A stretch of 64,000 nucleotides of DNA from Ooceraea biroi (GCF_003672135.1 NC_039518.1:5644136-5708135), one strand, 5' to 3'. Shown: positions 1 to 10,860, counted from the stretch's first letter. The notes: a model not told the origin generated them from the sequence alone. Made by a program: numbers and translations.

Positions 1-715
1 TTACCATCTGCGATTCATTGTTGAAACGTGAAGAAAATGAACCATTTTTGAAGCGAATCATAACTGGAGATGAAAAATGGATTGTTTACAACAATGTTAA
101 GCGAAAACGATCATGGTCCAGGCAAGATGAACCTGCTCAATCGACATCCAAGGCAGATATTCATCAAAAGAAGACCATGCTTTCTGTATGGTGGGATTGG
201 AAGGGAATCGTATTTTTCGAGCTACTACCAAGCAACCAGACGATTGATTCGAAAGTGTATTGTCGTCAGCTGGATGAATTGGATGCTGCCATCAAGCAGA
301 AGCGACCAGAATTGGCGAATAGGAAAGGTGTCGTATTCCATCACGACAATGCCAGACCACACACAAGTTTGGTCACTCGCCAGAAGCTTTTACAGCTTGG
401 ATGGGATGTGCTACCACACTCACCATACTCTCCTGATCTAGCACCATCCGATTACCATTTGTTCCGGTCTCTACAAAATTCTTTGAACAATGTAAACTTC
501 GATTCAAATGAAGGCGTCAAAAATCACTTGCTTCAATGTTTTGTCAATAAGGAGAAGGACTTCTATGAGCGTGGAATCTTAAAGTTGCCAGAAAGATGGC
601 GAAAGGTAGTGGAACAAAATGGCCAATACATCACTGAATAAAATTTATTCTAAATATGAAAAAACCGCCTTTCATTTTTCCTTGAAAAAACGAAATAACT
701 TTCCGAACAACCCAA
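1..715 (+). mobile_element. Mariner family A, copy A1 (3' part, cut by window edge)
   Basis: Right-hand portion of a Tc1/mariner element whose 5' part lies outside the window. It ends with the family A terminal repeat (reverse complement TTGGGTTGTTCGGAAAGT) at about 698-715, followed by TA at 716-717. The next unit starts directly after that TA with internal 5' leader sequence rather than a terminal repeat, so A1 and A2 form a tandem pair with a 1159 bp period (716 to 1875). Confidence 0.93.
3..641 (+). CDS. Mariner transposase A1, C-terminal two thirds (partial)
   Basis: Open from the window edge to the TAA at 639-641. It covers the catalytic domain of a mellifera-like mariner transposase, which cuts and rejoins DNA at TA sites in the nucleus. 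Visible motifs are TGDEKWI (first Asp), FHHDNARPHTS (second Asp), and YSPDLAPSDYHLF (third Asp, 34 residues after the second). The C-terminal WRKVVEQNGQYITE matches A2-A7. No stop or frameshift is seen in this part. The N-terminal DNA-binding half is outside the window, so intactness cannot be judged. The segment is near-identical to A2 and A5, which points to recent amplification. Confidence 0.9.
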   Translation, partial: TICDSLLKREENEPFLKRIITGDEKWIVYNNVKRKRSWSRQDEPAQSTSKADIHQKKTMLSVWWDWKGIVFFELLPSNQTIDSKVYCRQLDELDAAIKQKRPELANRKGVVFHHDNARPHTSLVTRQKLLQLGWDVLPHSPYSPDLAPSDYHLFRSLQNSLNNVNFDSNEGVKNHLLQCFVNKEKDFYERGILKLPERWRKVVEQNGQYITE

Positions 716-717
716 TA

Positions 718-1874
718 GTATCTTATTGTGTTGCGATCTGTCAAGTAATTTTTGTTTGGCATCACATCAAACATGGAAAATCAAAGTGAGCATTTTCGTA
801 ATATTTTGCTTTTTTACTACCGAAAGGGTAAAAATGCAGTGTAAGCGAGAACAAAATTGTGTGCCGTGTACGGAGAAGATGTATTGAGTGAACGTCAGTG
901 TCAGAATTGGTTTTCGAAATTTCGTACTGGAAATTTCGATTTGAAAGATGCACCACGTTCAGGTCGGCCAATTAAAGCTGATGACGGAAAATAAAGGCTC
1001 TGGTGGATGCAAACCGTCGCATAACAACACGCGAAATTGCTGAAAAGTTAAATTTATCGAATTCGACCGTTTACGATCATTTGAAACGCCTTGGATTCGT
1101 TTCAAAGCTCGATATTCGGGTTCCACACAATTTCAAGGAAATTGACTTGATTCGACGCATTACCATCTGCGATTCATTGTTGAAACGTGAAGAAAATGAA
1201 CCATTTTTGAAGCGAATCATAACTGGAGATGAAAAATGGATTGTTTACAACAATGTTAAGCGAAAACGATCATGGTCCAGGCAAGATGAACCTGCTCAAT
1301 CGACATCCAAGGCAGATATTCATCAAAAGAAGACCATGCTTTCTGTATGGTGGGATTGGAAGGGAATCGTATTTTTCGAGCTACTACCAAGCAACCAGAC
1401 GATTGATTCGAAAGTGTATTGTCGTCAGCTGGATGAATTGGATGCTGCCATCAAGCAGAAGCGACCGGAATTGACGAATAGGAAAGGTGTCGTATTCCAT
1501 CGCGACAATGCCAGACCACACACAAGTTTGGTCACTCGCCAGAAGCTTTTACAGCTTGGATGGGATGTGCTACCACACCCACCATACTCTCCTGATCTGG
1601 CACCATCCGATTACCATTTGTTCCGGTCTCTACAAAATTCTTTGAACAATGTAAACTTCGATTCAAATGAAGGCGTCAAAAATCACTTGCTTCAATGTTT
1701 TGTCAATAAGGAGAAGGACTTCTATGAGCGTGGAGTCTTAAAGTTGCCAGAAATATGGCGAAAGGTAGTGGAACAAAATGGCCAATACATCACTGAATAA
1801 AATTTATTCTAAATATGATAAAACCGCCTTTCATTTTTCCTTGAAAAAACGAAATAACTTTCCGAACAACCCAA
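718..1874 (+). mobile_element. Mariner family A, copy A2 (5'-truncated tandem unit)
   Basis: Starts at internal leader sequence GTATCTTATTG immediately after the TA that ends A1, and ends with the 3' terminal repeat at 1874 plus TA at 1875-1876. It lacks about 119 bp of 5' terminus compared with the only full-length copy, A4 (42153-43428). The same junction occurs in the other two A arrays. Confidence 0.92.
773..1800 (+). pseudogene. Mariner transposase A2, broken
   Basis: The reading frame starts at the ATG at 773 (MENQSEHFRN, the same start as A5). Two lesions are visible: a CAG/CAA-to-TAA nonsense change at codon 24 (near 841) and a one-base deletion in the codons for Asp-Asp-Glu near 985. 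From about 1003 the frame is open again to the TAA at 1798-1800, over the second helix-turn-helix and all three catalytic Asp motifs. The A3 and A4 copies carry the same one-base deletion, so these copies share a damaged ancestor. Confidence 0.9.
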
Positions 1875-1876
1875 TA

Positions 1877-3916
1877 GCTCCTCGGCTACGTTCCTTCGAC
1901 CGGATGTGGCCTGCGAGAGAAATAGCCAAAGGGCTAAATCGTTATCGCGATACTGATCGCGAGTTTACGTAATCTATCAGCGATTTAACGTGAAACCGCG
2001 TTCCACAATTATTATTCATGCGTCACGTTACAATACACAGTGGAAGGGGGAGTGGAAAGCAACGAATCGCCAACTTCGATAAAGTCTTCGTAACCGCAGG
2101 TTTCTTCAGAAGAACACGTTTCGCGAATTCCCTTCGCCGACGATAACTTGTCCGCGCTCTCTTCCGTGAGGCTGAAGAAAAGTCCGGTGGCCGATAACCC
2201 CCCCCCCCCCCCCCGTGACGTACGGCCGCAATCGTGGCGACTAACGATCGTCGATTTTGCACTTCGGCACGATTCTCGCGCGAGCGGAGTCTTCGCGTGC
2301 CGGCGAAGGGTCCGGGGAAAGGGCAACGGGCCTTCGACCTCTTCTCCCCCCCCCTCCCCCCGTCACGAGAGACCCACGCGCGCTGGTTTACGGAATTCGA
2401 GAAAGAACTCCGGAATTTATCGTCGCGGCCGTATTCGCCGGCCGACCGGCATGAATATTCAGCGGTGGTTTTATTTTACACGCTTGCCAGCTTCCTTATG
2501 CCTGGCCGGGTCAGAGGTTAATGAAACTTGCCGAAAAAAAATGCAAATAAGATGCGCATCAACTCGCACGGCAACTCTCCTCTCTCGGCGGCTCGCAACG
2601 CGGCGTCGTCAGCTCCGAGGAGTGCTACGAGCCGATAAAAATATCCGAGTGCGCAAATTAGAGGCCCCGCCGAGTGAATTCGCCCGGCAACCTTTCGCGT
2701 GGACCACGCACACGGTTCGAGGCCCGCGCAACGACCCGCAGGGATACTTTCTACAAAATTTTCGCGCCACTTGGCACCGGTGCGATGACCTGATATCGCT
2801 TTCGCGCGCGGAAGCGGGCGATAAGATTGCCGCGCGAGTGAATTAATTTTTATGTTGCTCCTCTAGGTGATAGATTTCTCTCTCGTTGCCGAGAGAGTTA
2901 TTTGAAAGCGCGCGATTTCGCGCGATATGGAACGGTCAGGCGATTCCGCTTCCGTTAACGAGCAATCTCATGGTCATTCCTCGGGATATCATGAAATAAA
3001 AATTATCGCCGTTCATCAGAGATTTATGCAACGCCGCGCTCGGCGATGCGCACACGTGCGCGTCGAGAGACAGGTGCACGTAACGCGGCGTGTCCCCGGC
3101 GAGTACCATCTGGCGAGGTGACGTTTCCGCGAGCGGAAGCAGGATGTAAAACGATGCTAATTGATAAGTAGCGAAATTATCGAGTTGAGCGCACGGGAGC
3201 ACGTCCAATGCTTAACGGACGAACGTGACTAATTTGTTCGAGCAGAGCTCTCGGGGGCGAAGTGTTCGATCCCGCCCGGCAGAATCGGGGCCGCGCGATT
3301 AAAATCCGCGCGCGTTTGGTATTACGGTCACGCGGCGATTAATTTACCGATTGCCCAATAAAACTGCTCGAGTGAAACTCGCCCGAGAAAATGATGCTCA
3401 AGTTAATTGCCGGCGGCGTGGTGTCGCGTCCGCGTGAAATACATCTCGGCGGCGATCTTAAATTATAGACTTAATGGATTCGGCGAATGTGTACCGCGCA
3501 AACATCCCGCTGAAATGTCCACGTAGAAATGGCCCGGACACGCTCGCCGCTGCGATCGTAAAATTCTACCCCGGCGCGGCGTGGCGCAGCGACATTTTTG
3601 AGATACTCATTCGCTCACCACACAGTGTAAGATCGTGAAAGTGACTGCACGAAAAGGGGAAGGGAAAAGAAAAGAATACTCGGGGAAGTTATATCGTGCG
3701 ACTATGGGGGCGCGATCGGTGATTTACGCTGCTAATAAAGTTCTGTGAATTAACATAGCACTCCGAAGCCACGCCGTTAGACTCCGCTCGTGTGGTGGCT
3801 TTGCCGCGTTTAACTCCGCAATAATGCGACGTGATTTACCGTCACGCGCGGTCGAGTCCCTTTCAGGGATTTTCCCGTACGCCGGTTATCTCTGGAAACT
3901 TCGAATCCGTCGAGAT
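1877..3916. other. Apparently single-copy CpG-rich DNA, no gene recognised
   Basis: GC- and CpG-rich sequence with C-rich tracts. An open frame of 232 codons (2148-2846, +) is rich in Arg, Pro and Ser, overlaps open frames in other phases, and resembles no family I know, so I treat it as chance. Nothing else is identified. Confidence 0.5.
2198..2214. repeat. Poly(C) tract, 17 bases
   Basis: Uninterrupted run of 17 C, with a second C-rich tract at about 2346-2361. Such runs are prone to slippage and sequencing error, and they inflate chance open frames here. Confidence 0.95.
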
Positions 3917-3918
3917 TA

Positions 3919-5831
3919 CCCGAGTCGAAATTGTTATCCTACATTAAACCTGCAAGTTTCATTCAATTTGGAGAACCAATGCAGTACTCGAGATATAAGC
4001 GATTAAGTCCTTTGATACTACAAACTGTCACTTATTGCCGCTTTCTCCGTTGTGAAGGCTCTGATATTTATTTAAACTTCGCAAGAATTCCGTTGATCGC
4101 GCCGCGTATCAAAAGTATTATAAGAGTATCATCATCTCGCGCGCCGATAGTGTGCCGCGCGTACACATACACGCGCATACGCACGCTACTCAATATCTTT
4201 AATATTGCTAAAGATATACTTGGCGTGAGACGCTGCTGCGTCTCTTGATACATCAACTATCATCAACGCACAGAGATACGCGCCAATTATTACGCGAAAT
4301 AGCCTTCTGCGTGTGATGCGAGAGTAACGCGTGTACAAGTATGCACAAGAAGCTCCGTTCCCGAGTCGAAATTGTTATTCTACATTAAACCTGCAAGTTT
4401 CATTCAATTTGGAGAACCAATGCAGTACTCGAGATATAAGCGATTAAGTCCTTCTTTGATACTACAAACTGTCACTTATTGCCGCTTTCTCCGTTGTGAA
4501 GGCTCTGATATTTATTTAAACATCGCAAGAATTCCGTTGATCGCGCCGCGTATCAAAAGTATCATCAGAGTATCATCTCGCGCGCCGATAGTGTGCCGCG
4601 CGTACACATACACGCAAATACGTACGCTACTCAATATCTTTAATATTGCTAAAGATATACTTGGCGTGAGACGCTGCTGCGTCTCTTGATACATCAACTA
4701 TCATCAACGCACAGAGATACGCGCCGATTATTACGCGAAATAGCCTTCTGCGTGTGATGCGAGAGTAACGCGTGTACAAGTATGCAGAAGAAGATCCGTT
4801 CCCGAGTCGAAATTGTTATTCTACATTAAACCTGCAAGTTTCATTCAATTTGGAGAACCAATGCAGTACTCGAGATATAAGCGATTAAGTCCTTCTTTGA
4901 TACTACAAACTGTCACTTATTGCCGCTTTCTCCGTTGTGAAGGCTCTGATATTTATTTAAACATCGCAAGAATTCCGTTGATCGCGCCGCGTATCAAAAG
5001 TATCATCAGAGTATCATCATCTCGCGCGCCGATAGTGTGCCGCGCGTACACATACACGCAAATACGTACGCTACTCAATATCTTTAATATTGCTAAAGAT
5101 ATACTTGGCGTGAGACGCTGCTGCGTCTCTTGATACATCAACTATCATCAACGCACAGAGATACGCGCCGATTATTACGCGAAATAGCCTTCTGCGTGTG
5201 ATGCGAGAGTAACGCGTGTACAAGTATGCACAAGAAGCTCCGTTCCCGAGTCGAAATTGTTATCCTACACTAAACCTGCAAGTTTCATTCAATTTGGAGA
5301 ACCAATGCAGTACTCGAGATATAAGCGATTAAGTCCTTCTTTGATACTACAAACTGTCACTTATTGCCGCTTTCTCCGTTGTGAAGGCTCTGATATTTAT
5401 TTAAACTTCGCAAGAATTCCGTTGATCGCGCCGCGTATCAAAAGTATTATAAGAGTATCATCATCTCGCGCGCCGATAGTGTGCCGCGCGTACACATACA
5501 CGCAAATACGTACGCTACTCAATATCTTTAATATTGCTAAAGATATACTTGGCGTGAGACGCTGCTGCGTCTCTTGATACATCAACTATCCAACGCACAG
5601 AGATACGCGCCGATTATTACGCGAAATAGCCTTCTGCGTGTGATGCGAGAGTAACGCGTGTACAAGTATGCACAAGAAGCTCCGTTCCCGAGTCGAAATT
5701 GTTATCCTACACTAAACCTGCAAGTTTCATTCAATTTGGAGAACCAATGCAATACTCGAGATATAAGCGATTAAGTCCTTCTTTGATACTACAAACTGTC
5801 ACTTATTGCCGCTTTCGCCGTTGCGAAGGCT
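3919..5831. repeat. Tandem repeat, unit 441-444 bp, four full copies and a partial fifth
   Basis: Unit starts (CCCGAGTCGAAATTG) are at 3919, 4360, 4801, 5245 and 5687, giving periods of 441, 441, 444 and 442. The fifth copy stops near 5831, at the GAAGGCTC motif. Copies differ by scattered substitutions and small indels (for example a 3 bp ATC length difference). Each unit contains a short hairpin (AATATCTTTAATATTGCTAAAGATAT region) and AC/GC-rich alternating sequence. Confidence 0.95.
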
Positions 5832-5911
5832 CAAAAGAGTATCTACTTAGAACCTCTATAAAATCTTCAGATCCTGTACTATAAACATTTCTAGGAAATA
5901 AATATTCAGAA

Positions 5912-6074
5912 TTATTTAATATTCCATTATCATATTTACTTTACTTGCATTTAAGATATATCTTAATTTCAATAAGCAATGTATTATATTAATTATATAA
6001 TTTACTTAACTGCAGATATACAGTATGTATAATAAGCAAATTAATATTAAATATGATAATGGAATATTAAATAA
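5912..6074. repeat. AT-rich inverted repeat (hairpin) inside K
   Basis: The left arm at about 5912-5937 (TTATTTAATATTCCATTATC...) is the reverse complement of the right arm at 6049-6074, with about 110 bp between them. It may be a nested miniature element or a structural part of K. Confidence 0.75.
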
Positions 6075-6370
6075 CTCCGAATCACAAAACAGACAACTTT
6101 ATATAATATATCTTATTCGTATTGAATCTTACCAAACGTTATTATCACTGCATCGTACAATTCAAGAATTCGCATTGAAAATATCTAATTGTGGCAGTAT
6201 TATAGATTATTAAAAAATGGCTATTTATATGTGTCGCAAATGTATTTACATGAACGTTTATTTATAACGGGCTACATTATAAGCCGTCCAATGCATTGAG
6301 GTACCTCTTTATTATCGAAGAGACTGCTATTTCTTCGGGCGTTAATTACCATGAACGATAAAACACGATG

Positions 6371-6560
6371 AAATAAATAACACAAATTTATCAATATAAC
6401 TGCACTGACAGTCACTATGACATTCTGACATTCGCAACACGAAGTTCAAGCCACGCGAAGTTCGAGCCAAGCGAGAGAACCAATCAGCATCGCGGAAAGG
6501 CGGCCTCAACTCTTCGATAAAAAAGAACTTCAAGAAATTAACACGCCTTGTAGAAAATTT
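6371..6560. repeat. Dispersed repeat, copy 1 (second copy at 45466-45645)
   Basis: Contains CACTATGACATTCTGACATT, CGCAACACGAAGTTCAAG and AGTTAACACGCC-like motifs in the same order as 45466-45645, with about 30 bp missing in the second copy. Family unknown; no coding potential recognised. Confidence 0.8.
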
Positions 6561-6773
6561 TTGGATACACTTTAGAGGTTCAAAAGAGATTCTAAAGAGG
6601 AGGTAGGAGTTGTAAGGACGAAAGTAGAAATTGTATAGAACAACAAGATCGAATAAAGGCTAAAAGAAGGCGTTAGTAAATTCAAGATAGAACTTGTAGG
6701 CCAAGGAGCATTATTAGAGGCACAAATGACTATGTAAGAGGTTCACAGTAGATTTGAAATTTCGACTCGGGTA

Positions 6774-8362
6774 TCCCGCGCCGGAGTATCCCGCTTTGCG
6801 TGCGCGACGACAATTCACTCCGGCCTCCCGCTATAAATCTATTTAATCCCACGACAACGGGATAATTCGTTATTTTACGCGTGGAAATTTCTCGCCGCGC
6901 GTATATTAGTCACTCTCTCCCATCGACGAAAAGTCCGGGACCAAATAAAGGCCCCGGCAAGCCATTGACTCTCCAAGGGCCGCGTAGATAATAACGCAAT
7001 GCGATTTACAGCCAGCTCGCAGATTGCAACGTGTACATTATCGCAAGGCACTCGGCGAGGAGCCCCACGTCGCCGTGTATGGGCGTCGGTAATGCATGTT
7101 AATTATGCTACATTGTTTTAATTTCGCCGTGGCGCTCTTTATTATCGAGCTGACTGTGATTTACCGCGCGGCTGGCTACGTACGACCGCACGAAACCTTC
7201 GTGTTGGAAGGAACACCACGCGCCGGACGTCGCCGTTACCTTCTCGTTTAAACGAACATCCCGAGGAAATGATTTAACAGTTGTCACCTCGCCGAGAATA
7301 TCCCATATGCGAGAGATCGCCGCGGGTGATCGTCTGATGATCGTACGTCATCGCGCCAGCGACGAAATTTTTTAATGAGATCCCCGCGGGCCGCTTTCGC
7401 CTCCCTTTCCGTCCACCCCCGTTTCCAGAATCGCACTTAACGACGCGATTAAAGTGTCGCCCGTAAAATTAACAATTAAACCCTGACGTACGGCCGGTAC
7501 GAGGGTTGAAAGTCGCCGCTCGACGCAATACCGTTGCCGATCTCGCCGGTACGGCCGGCTTTGCGATGTTATACCTGGGGTAATAATATCAAAGCGTTCC
7601 CCGTGGCTTGTATCACGACCGAAAATTTAATCCCGCCGATTTACCTGCCGACGTGGCTTTCGGCGCGCCGTTAAAAGTCCCGCGCCTTTAATATCGCGCA
7701 TAAAACGCGCGCCGCGGAATTTATATCCTCTGTATTTATTCGATACCATCGTAAGAAGGTATTTCTTCGAGGTCTTGGAAAACGTCGCGGCATCTCACCG
7801 CGAGTATTATATCCGTACTTAACGGCCAGGCCGTTTTGTTTGCTCCGAAGTGTATTCGCGCGCGCGGACATGGCTATGGGGTACATCCCAGAATAGGGCG
7901 AGCAGCTGAAGGGAACGTGCAGGGAACGGGAGACAAGTAGCGCTGGCAAGAGGAGAATCGGCGCTGGACTCTCAGCTTACCGGTCGCCGGCTAATTAGAC
8001 GTAATTAAATCCGGGGAGGTCCGCTCGCAGCATCCGCTCCCGTGAGCACACGTGGAAATCCCGCTGCGCTTATGGGGATCTCGCGGGGGGAAATATATCG
8101 CGCGGCCTTGATTTCACGGGGATCCCGGCGCGCGCTACCAGCCAGTCAAGAAGTCTGATGAAGGAACGCACGATAAAAAGGCACCGCGAGGCATGCGGGG
8201 GAAAGGGAGGAGAGATTTAATTTGATCTTCCTACAACGCGGGAGAATACCTCGCGCTCGTAAACGTGGACGTTTCGCGGCGTTAGAAAGTGCTAGAACGT
8301 AATCCTGCTTCGAGAGTGGTGCGCGTATGGAATTTATTATAGCGTTTCAGATGTCTATAGAA
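6774..8362. other. Apparently single-copy CpG-rich DNA
   Basis: High-CpG sequence without recognisable genes or long repeats. The longest open frame (7671-7949, -) has no recognisable motif. Confidence 0.5.
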
Positions 8363-8402
8363 TTTTATTGGTAATTATTTAGATTAACGGAGCAACCTCG
8401 AA

Positions 8403-8417
8403 TGACCTTGACCTTGA
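8403..8417. promoter_or_regulatory. Possible nuclear-receptor half-site pair in left arm of H
   Basis: TGACCTTGACCTTGA is the reverse complement of two overlapping TCAAGGTCA sites, the monomer consensus bound by FTZ-F1/SF-1 and ERR-type receptors. The inverted match in the right arm is at 9201-9215. Binding is speculation; the match itself is exact. Confidence 0.3.
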
Positions 8418-8582
8418 CATATGTTGTCACGGTCACCCTCCTGAGTGACCTTCAAAAGGTTTTAGCCGTCGCTCATTGTTTATTAAAAAGTTATTAACAA
8501 AAGAAGTTTCGAAAATATAGTAGTTATTTTGAATATTGAAAGACATAAACGACGAATATGAACGAAGGAAGGAAAGTGATTT

Positions 8583-8627
8583 AACCTAACCTAATCTAAT
8601 CTAGCCTGGTTAGGTTAGGTTAGGTTA
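8583..8627. repeat. Telomere-like TTAGG/CCTAA short array, inverted
   Basis: About two CCTAA units plus TCTAA variants are followed by about four TTAGG units on the other strand, meeting near 8607. TTAGG is the common insect telomeric repeat; here it is interstitial and inside element H. Confidence 0.75.
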
Positions 8628-8889
8628 TATTTTCCGAAACTGGAGCCCGGACACATATACGCTCGTTTTTCAGCCCGCTTCGCGGGAGGGCGGGGGGAAG
8701 GGGCGAAGCCCCACCCCCCCCGCCAGAATCCGTGCCGTGTACCAGGTGATCAAAATCTGTACGGTGAAATCTGTAACACCGGCTCCGGCGGGGGGAGGGG
8801 CAAAGCCTCTTCCCCCCGCCCACCCGCGAAGCGGGCTGAAAACAAGCGTATGTGTCCGGGGCTCCAGTTTCGGAAAATATAACCTAACC
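8618..8889. repeat. GC-rich inverted repeat I nested in H
   Basis: Arms of about 85-90 bp (8618-8703 and 8803-8889) begin GGTTAGGTTATATTTTCCGA and contain CAGCCCGCTTCGCGGG and a run of about 6-8 G or C. Its sharp base-composition contrast with H suggests an independent element inserted in H. Confidence 0.75.
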
Positions 8890-9200
8890 CAAACCTATTT
8901 CTGATTTAAAGGTAAAATTCCATCAAATATACTCTTTCGTAAACGAATATGATATCGTAAAATTATGCTCTATTCATTAAACTTTTTAACAAACAACGAG
9001 CGACGAGTGAAACCTAGTGCGGGTTATTCGGGAAGGTGACTTTTGTAATATATGTCAAACTCAAGTCCTTGCTTCGCGTGGACAGTTGAAAATTCGTGCA
9101 AAATCATTAAACTTCTTTTGTTAATAACTTTTTAATAAACAATGAGCGACGGTTAAAATCTTTTGAAGGTCATTCAGGAGGGTGACCTCTATAATATATG

Positions 9201-9215
9201 TCAAGGTCAAGGTCA
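9201..9215. promoter_or_regulatory. Possible nuclear-receptor half-site pair in right arm of H
   Basis: TCAAGGTCAAGGTCA, the inverted counterpart of 8403-8417. It is conserved between arms that differ at nearby positions. Confidence 0.3.
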
Positions 9216-9255
9216 TCCGAGGTTGCTCCGTTAAACTAAGTAATTACCATTTTAT

Positions 9256-9569
9256 TTAATGACTTCTCTCCTTCGCGTGGAGACAATCGTTTCTGGGCAT
9301 TCATCCGCGAGTATTTTCTCAACATTGTGATTGAGAATTCGCGAGCCCGGAATTTTCGAACAGCTGCGCGCGGAAGATTCGAGCTATAAAAAAAACGCAC
9401 GATATCGTGTCGATAATTGCGATCGATTTTTTGACAGATGCACGATGAGTTTCGGCATGCTTACATGTGGCGTGATCTACCGTGATCTACTATGATCTCC
9501 CGGCAATAAATTATTGACGGGTTACACCGCGAATACTCCGGTTTCCCGTATCGCGTTTCTCTCCGTAAG
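9256..9569. other. Short unannotated interval
   Basis: No repeat or gene recognised between element H and mariner C1. Confidence 0.5.
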
Positions 9570-9571
9570 TA

Positions 9572-10858
9572 TTGGGTCGTCCGGAAAGTTCGTGCCGATT
9601 TTGAAGGAAAATTCAAAGGCAACATTTTTTTATGTCGATAAATATTTATTGACTTATGTGTGCACCGTTTTGTTTCACAACCTTTGTCCATCTTTCACGC
9701 AACTGGAAGATTCCATTCTCCCAGAACTTCTTAGGTTTCTCGGCGAAAAACTCCTCAAGGTGGTTTTTTATGTCGATCAAAGAGTTGAAGTTCTTGCCGC
9801 TAAGAGAATTTTGCACAGACCTAAATAAGTGAAAGTCTGAAGGTGCAATGTCTGGTGAATACGGTGGGTGAGGTGGCACATCCCAGCCAAACTCCAACAA
9901 TTTTTGTCGGGTAGTCAAAGAAACATGAGGTCTGGCATTGTCCTGATGGAACACGACGCCCTTCCTATTAGCTAATTCTGGACGTTTTTCCTGAATCGCT
10001 GTCTTTAATTCATCCGGTTGCGAGCAGTACTTATCTGCATTTATCGTTTGGTTGTGTGGTAGGAGCTCATAATATAGGATTCCTTTCCAATCCCACCAGA
10101 CACAGAGCATGACTTTTTTTGGATGAAGGCCGGCTTTCGGAGTGGTTAATGCTGGTTCATTTCGCTTACCCCAGGATCTTTTTCGTTCTACATTGTTGTA
10201 AATGATCCATTTTTCGTCACCCGTCACTAATTGCTTCAAAAATGGTACGTTTTCGTTGCGCTTGTACAGCGAGTCGCAGATGGAAATGCGATCCGTTAAA
10301 TTTTTTTCGGCCAAATTATGCGGAACCCATACATCATAGCGACTTACGTAACCAAGCTTCACTACATGATCGTGGACAGTGGTTTTCGATATTTTCAGTA
10401 CCTCTGCTAATTCACGTGTCGTGTAGCGCGGGTTATTCTCGATCAGTGTCTTGATTTGGTCATCATCAGTAGTAGAGGGTCTGCCCGAGCGTTCTTGGTC
10501 TTTAAGGTTAAAATCACCAGCTCTAAACTTAGCGAACCACTTACGTACGGTTCTTTCAGCTAAAGCGCCTTCTCCGTAAACAGAACATATCGAATTTGTT
10601 GCTTGTGAGGCATTTTTGCCTTTCCGGTAATAGAAAAGCATCAAGTGTCTAAAATGTTCTTTGTTTTCTTCCATCTTCAAAAGAGTACAAAACTGACACG
10701 AATCAATTTATCTGAAACAACTTTTTTCCTAAAGATGCGTTGAAATGTCACCCTTAAGCATATGTATATAAATCGTATGTTTTCAATAACATTGATATAT
10801 TCAGACATGTTCCAACGCCATCTATTAAAAATCGGCACGAACTTTCCGGACGACCCAA
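9572..10858 (-). mobile_element. Mariner family C, copy C1, complete (1287 bp)
   Basis: Perfect 31 bp terminal inverted repeats (TTGGGTCGTCCGGAAAGTTC...) with TA on both sides (9570-9571, 10859-10860). It encloses one uninterrupted transposase on the minus strand. Structurally this is a complete, potentially autonomous mariner. C2 at 22127-23413 has the same length and near-identical sequence. Confidence 0.96.
9646..10680 (-). CDS. Mariner transposase C1, 344 aa, intact
   Basis: Cut-and-paste DNA transposase of the mariner family, mellifera-like, acting in the nucleus at TA targets. Two N-terminal helix-turn-helix regions (about residues 5-55 and 85-115) bind the terminal repeats. The linker WVPHNL lies at about 118-123. 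The catalytic triad is Asp155 (TGDEKWI), Asp247 (FHQDNARPH) and Asp282 (APSDFHLF), with the canonical 34-residue spacing. Length 344 aa matches the usual 340-350. The start codon fits the MEENKEHFRHL opening shared with C2. No stop or frameshift is visible, so it is the best candidate for an active transposase here. One leucine-to-proline-type change cannot be excluded by reading alone. Confidence 0.95.
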   Translation of the reverse strand: MKMEENKEHFRHLMLFYYRKGKNASQATNSICSVYGEGALAERTVRKWFAKFRAGDFNLKDQERSGRPSTTDDDQIKTLIENNPRYTTRELAEVLKISKTTVHDHVVKLGYVSRYDVWVPHNLAEKNLTDRISICDSLYKRNENVPFLKQLVTGDEKWIIYNNVERKRSWGKRNEPALTTPKAGLHPKKVMLCVWWDWKGILYYELLPHNQTINADKYCSQPDELKTAIQEKRPELANRKGVVFHQDNARPHVSLTTRQKLLEFGWDVPPHPPYSPDIAPSDFHLFRSVQNSLSGKNFNSLIDIKNHLEEFFAEKPKKFWENGIFQLRERWTKVVKQNGAHISQ

Positions 10859-10860
10859 TA

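Larger units (their letters stand above)
3919..6771. mobile_element. TIR element K with internal tandem repeats
   Basis: Begins CCCGAGTCGAAATT and ends with its exact reverse complement (6758-6771). TA flanks both sides (3917-3918, 6772-6773), as expected of a TA-targeting DNA transposon. No transposase is visible, so it is non-autonomous. The left two thirds are tandem copies of a 441-444 bp unit, and each copy begins with the same 14-base terminal sequence. The right third is AT-rich, with a small hairpin and a segment shared with 45466-45645. The short TIR makes the outer boundary less certain than the tandem repeat itself. Confidence 0.6.
8369..9249. mobile_element. Long-TIR non-autonomous element H
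   Basis: Arms at about 8369-8511 and 9107-9249 are inverted copies (start TGGTAATTA), flanked by the same hexamer TTTTAT at 8363-8368 and 9250-9255, a likely target duplication. A degenerate third copy of the right arm lies at about 8978-9066. The middle holds telomere-like repeats and a second, GC-rich inverted repeat (8618-8889). No transposase is seen; superfamily unresolved. Confidence 0.75.

Noticed and set aside
2148..2846. 232-codon open frame
   Set aside because: Passes through a poly(C) run, is rich in Arg/Pro/Ser, overlaps other frames, and has no recognisable similarity.
3241..3300. tRNA-like GTTCGATCCC motif
   Set aside because: No matching acceptor, D or anticodon arms around it.
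3931..5577. 105-codon open frame repeated in each 441 bp unit of K, with a 62-codon frame on the other strand
   Set aside because: Both strands are open equally and indels of 3 bp are incidental; no known domain, no sign of codon-level constraint.
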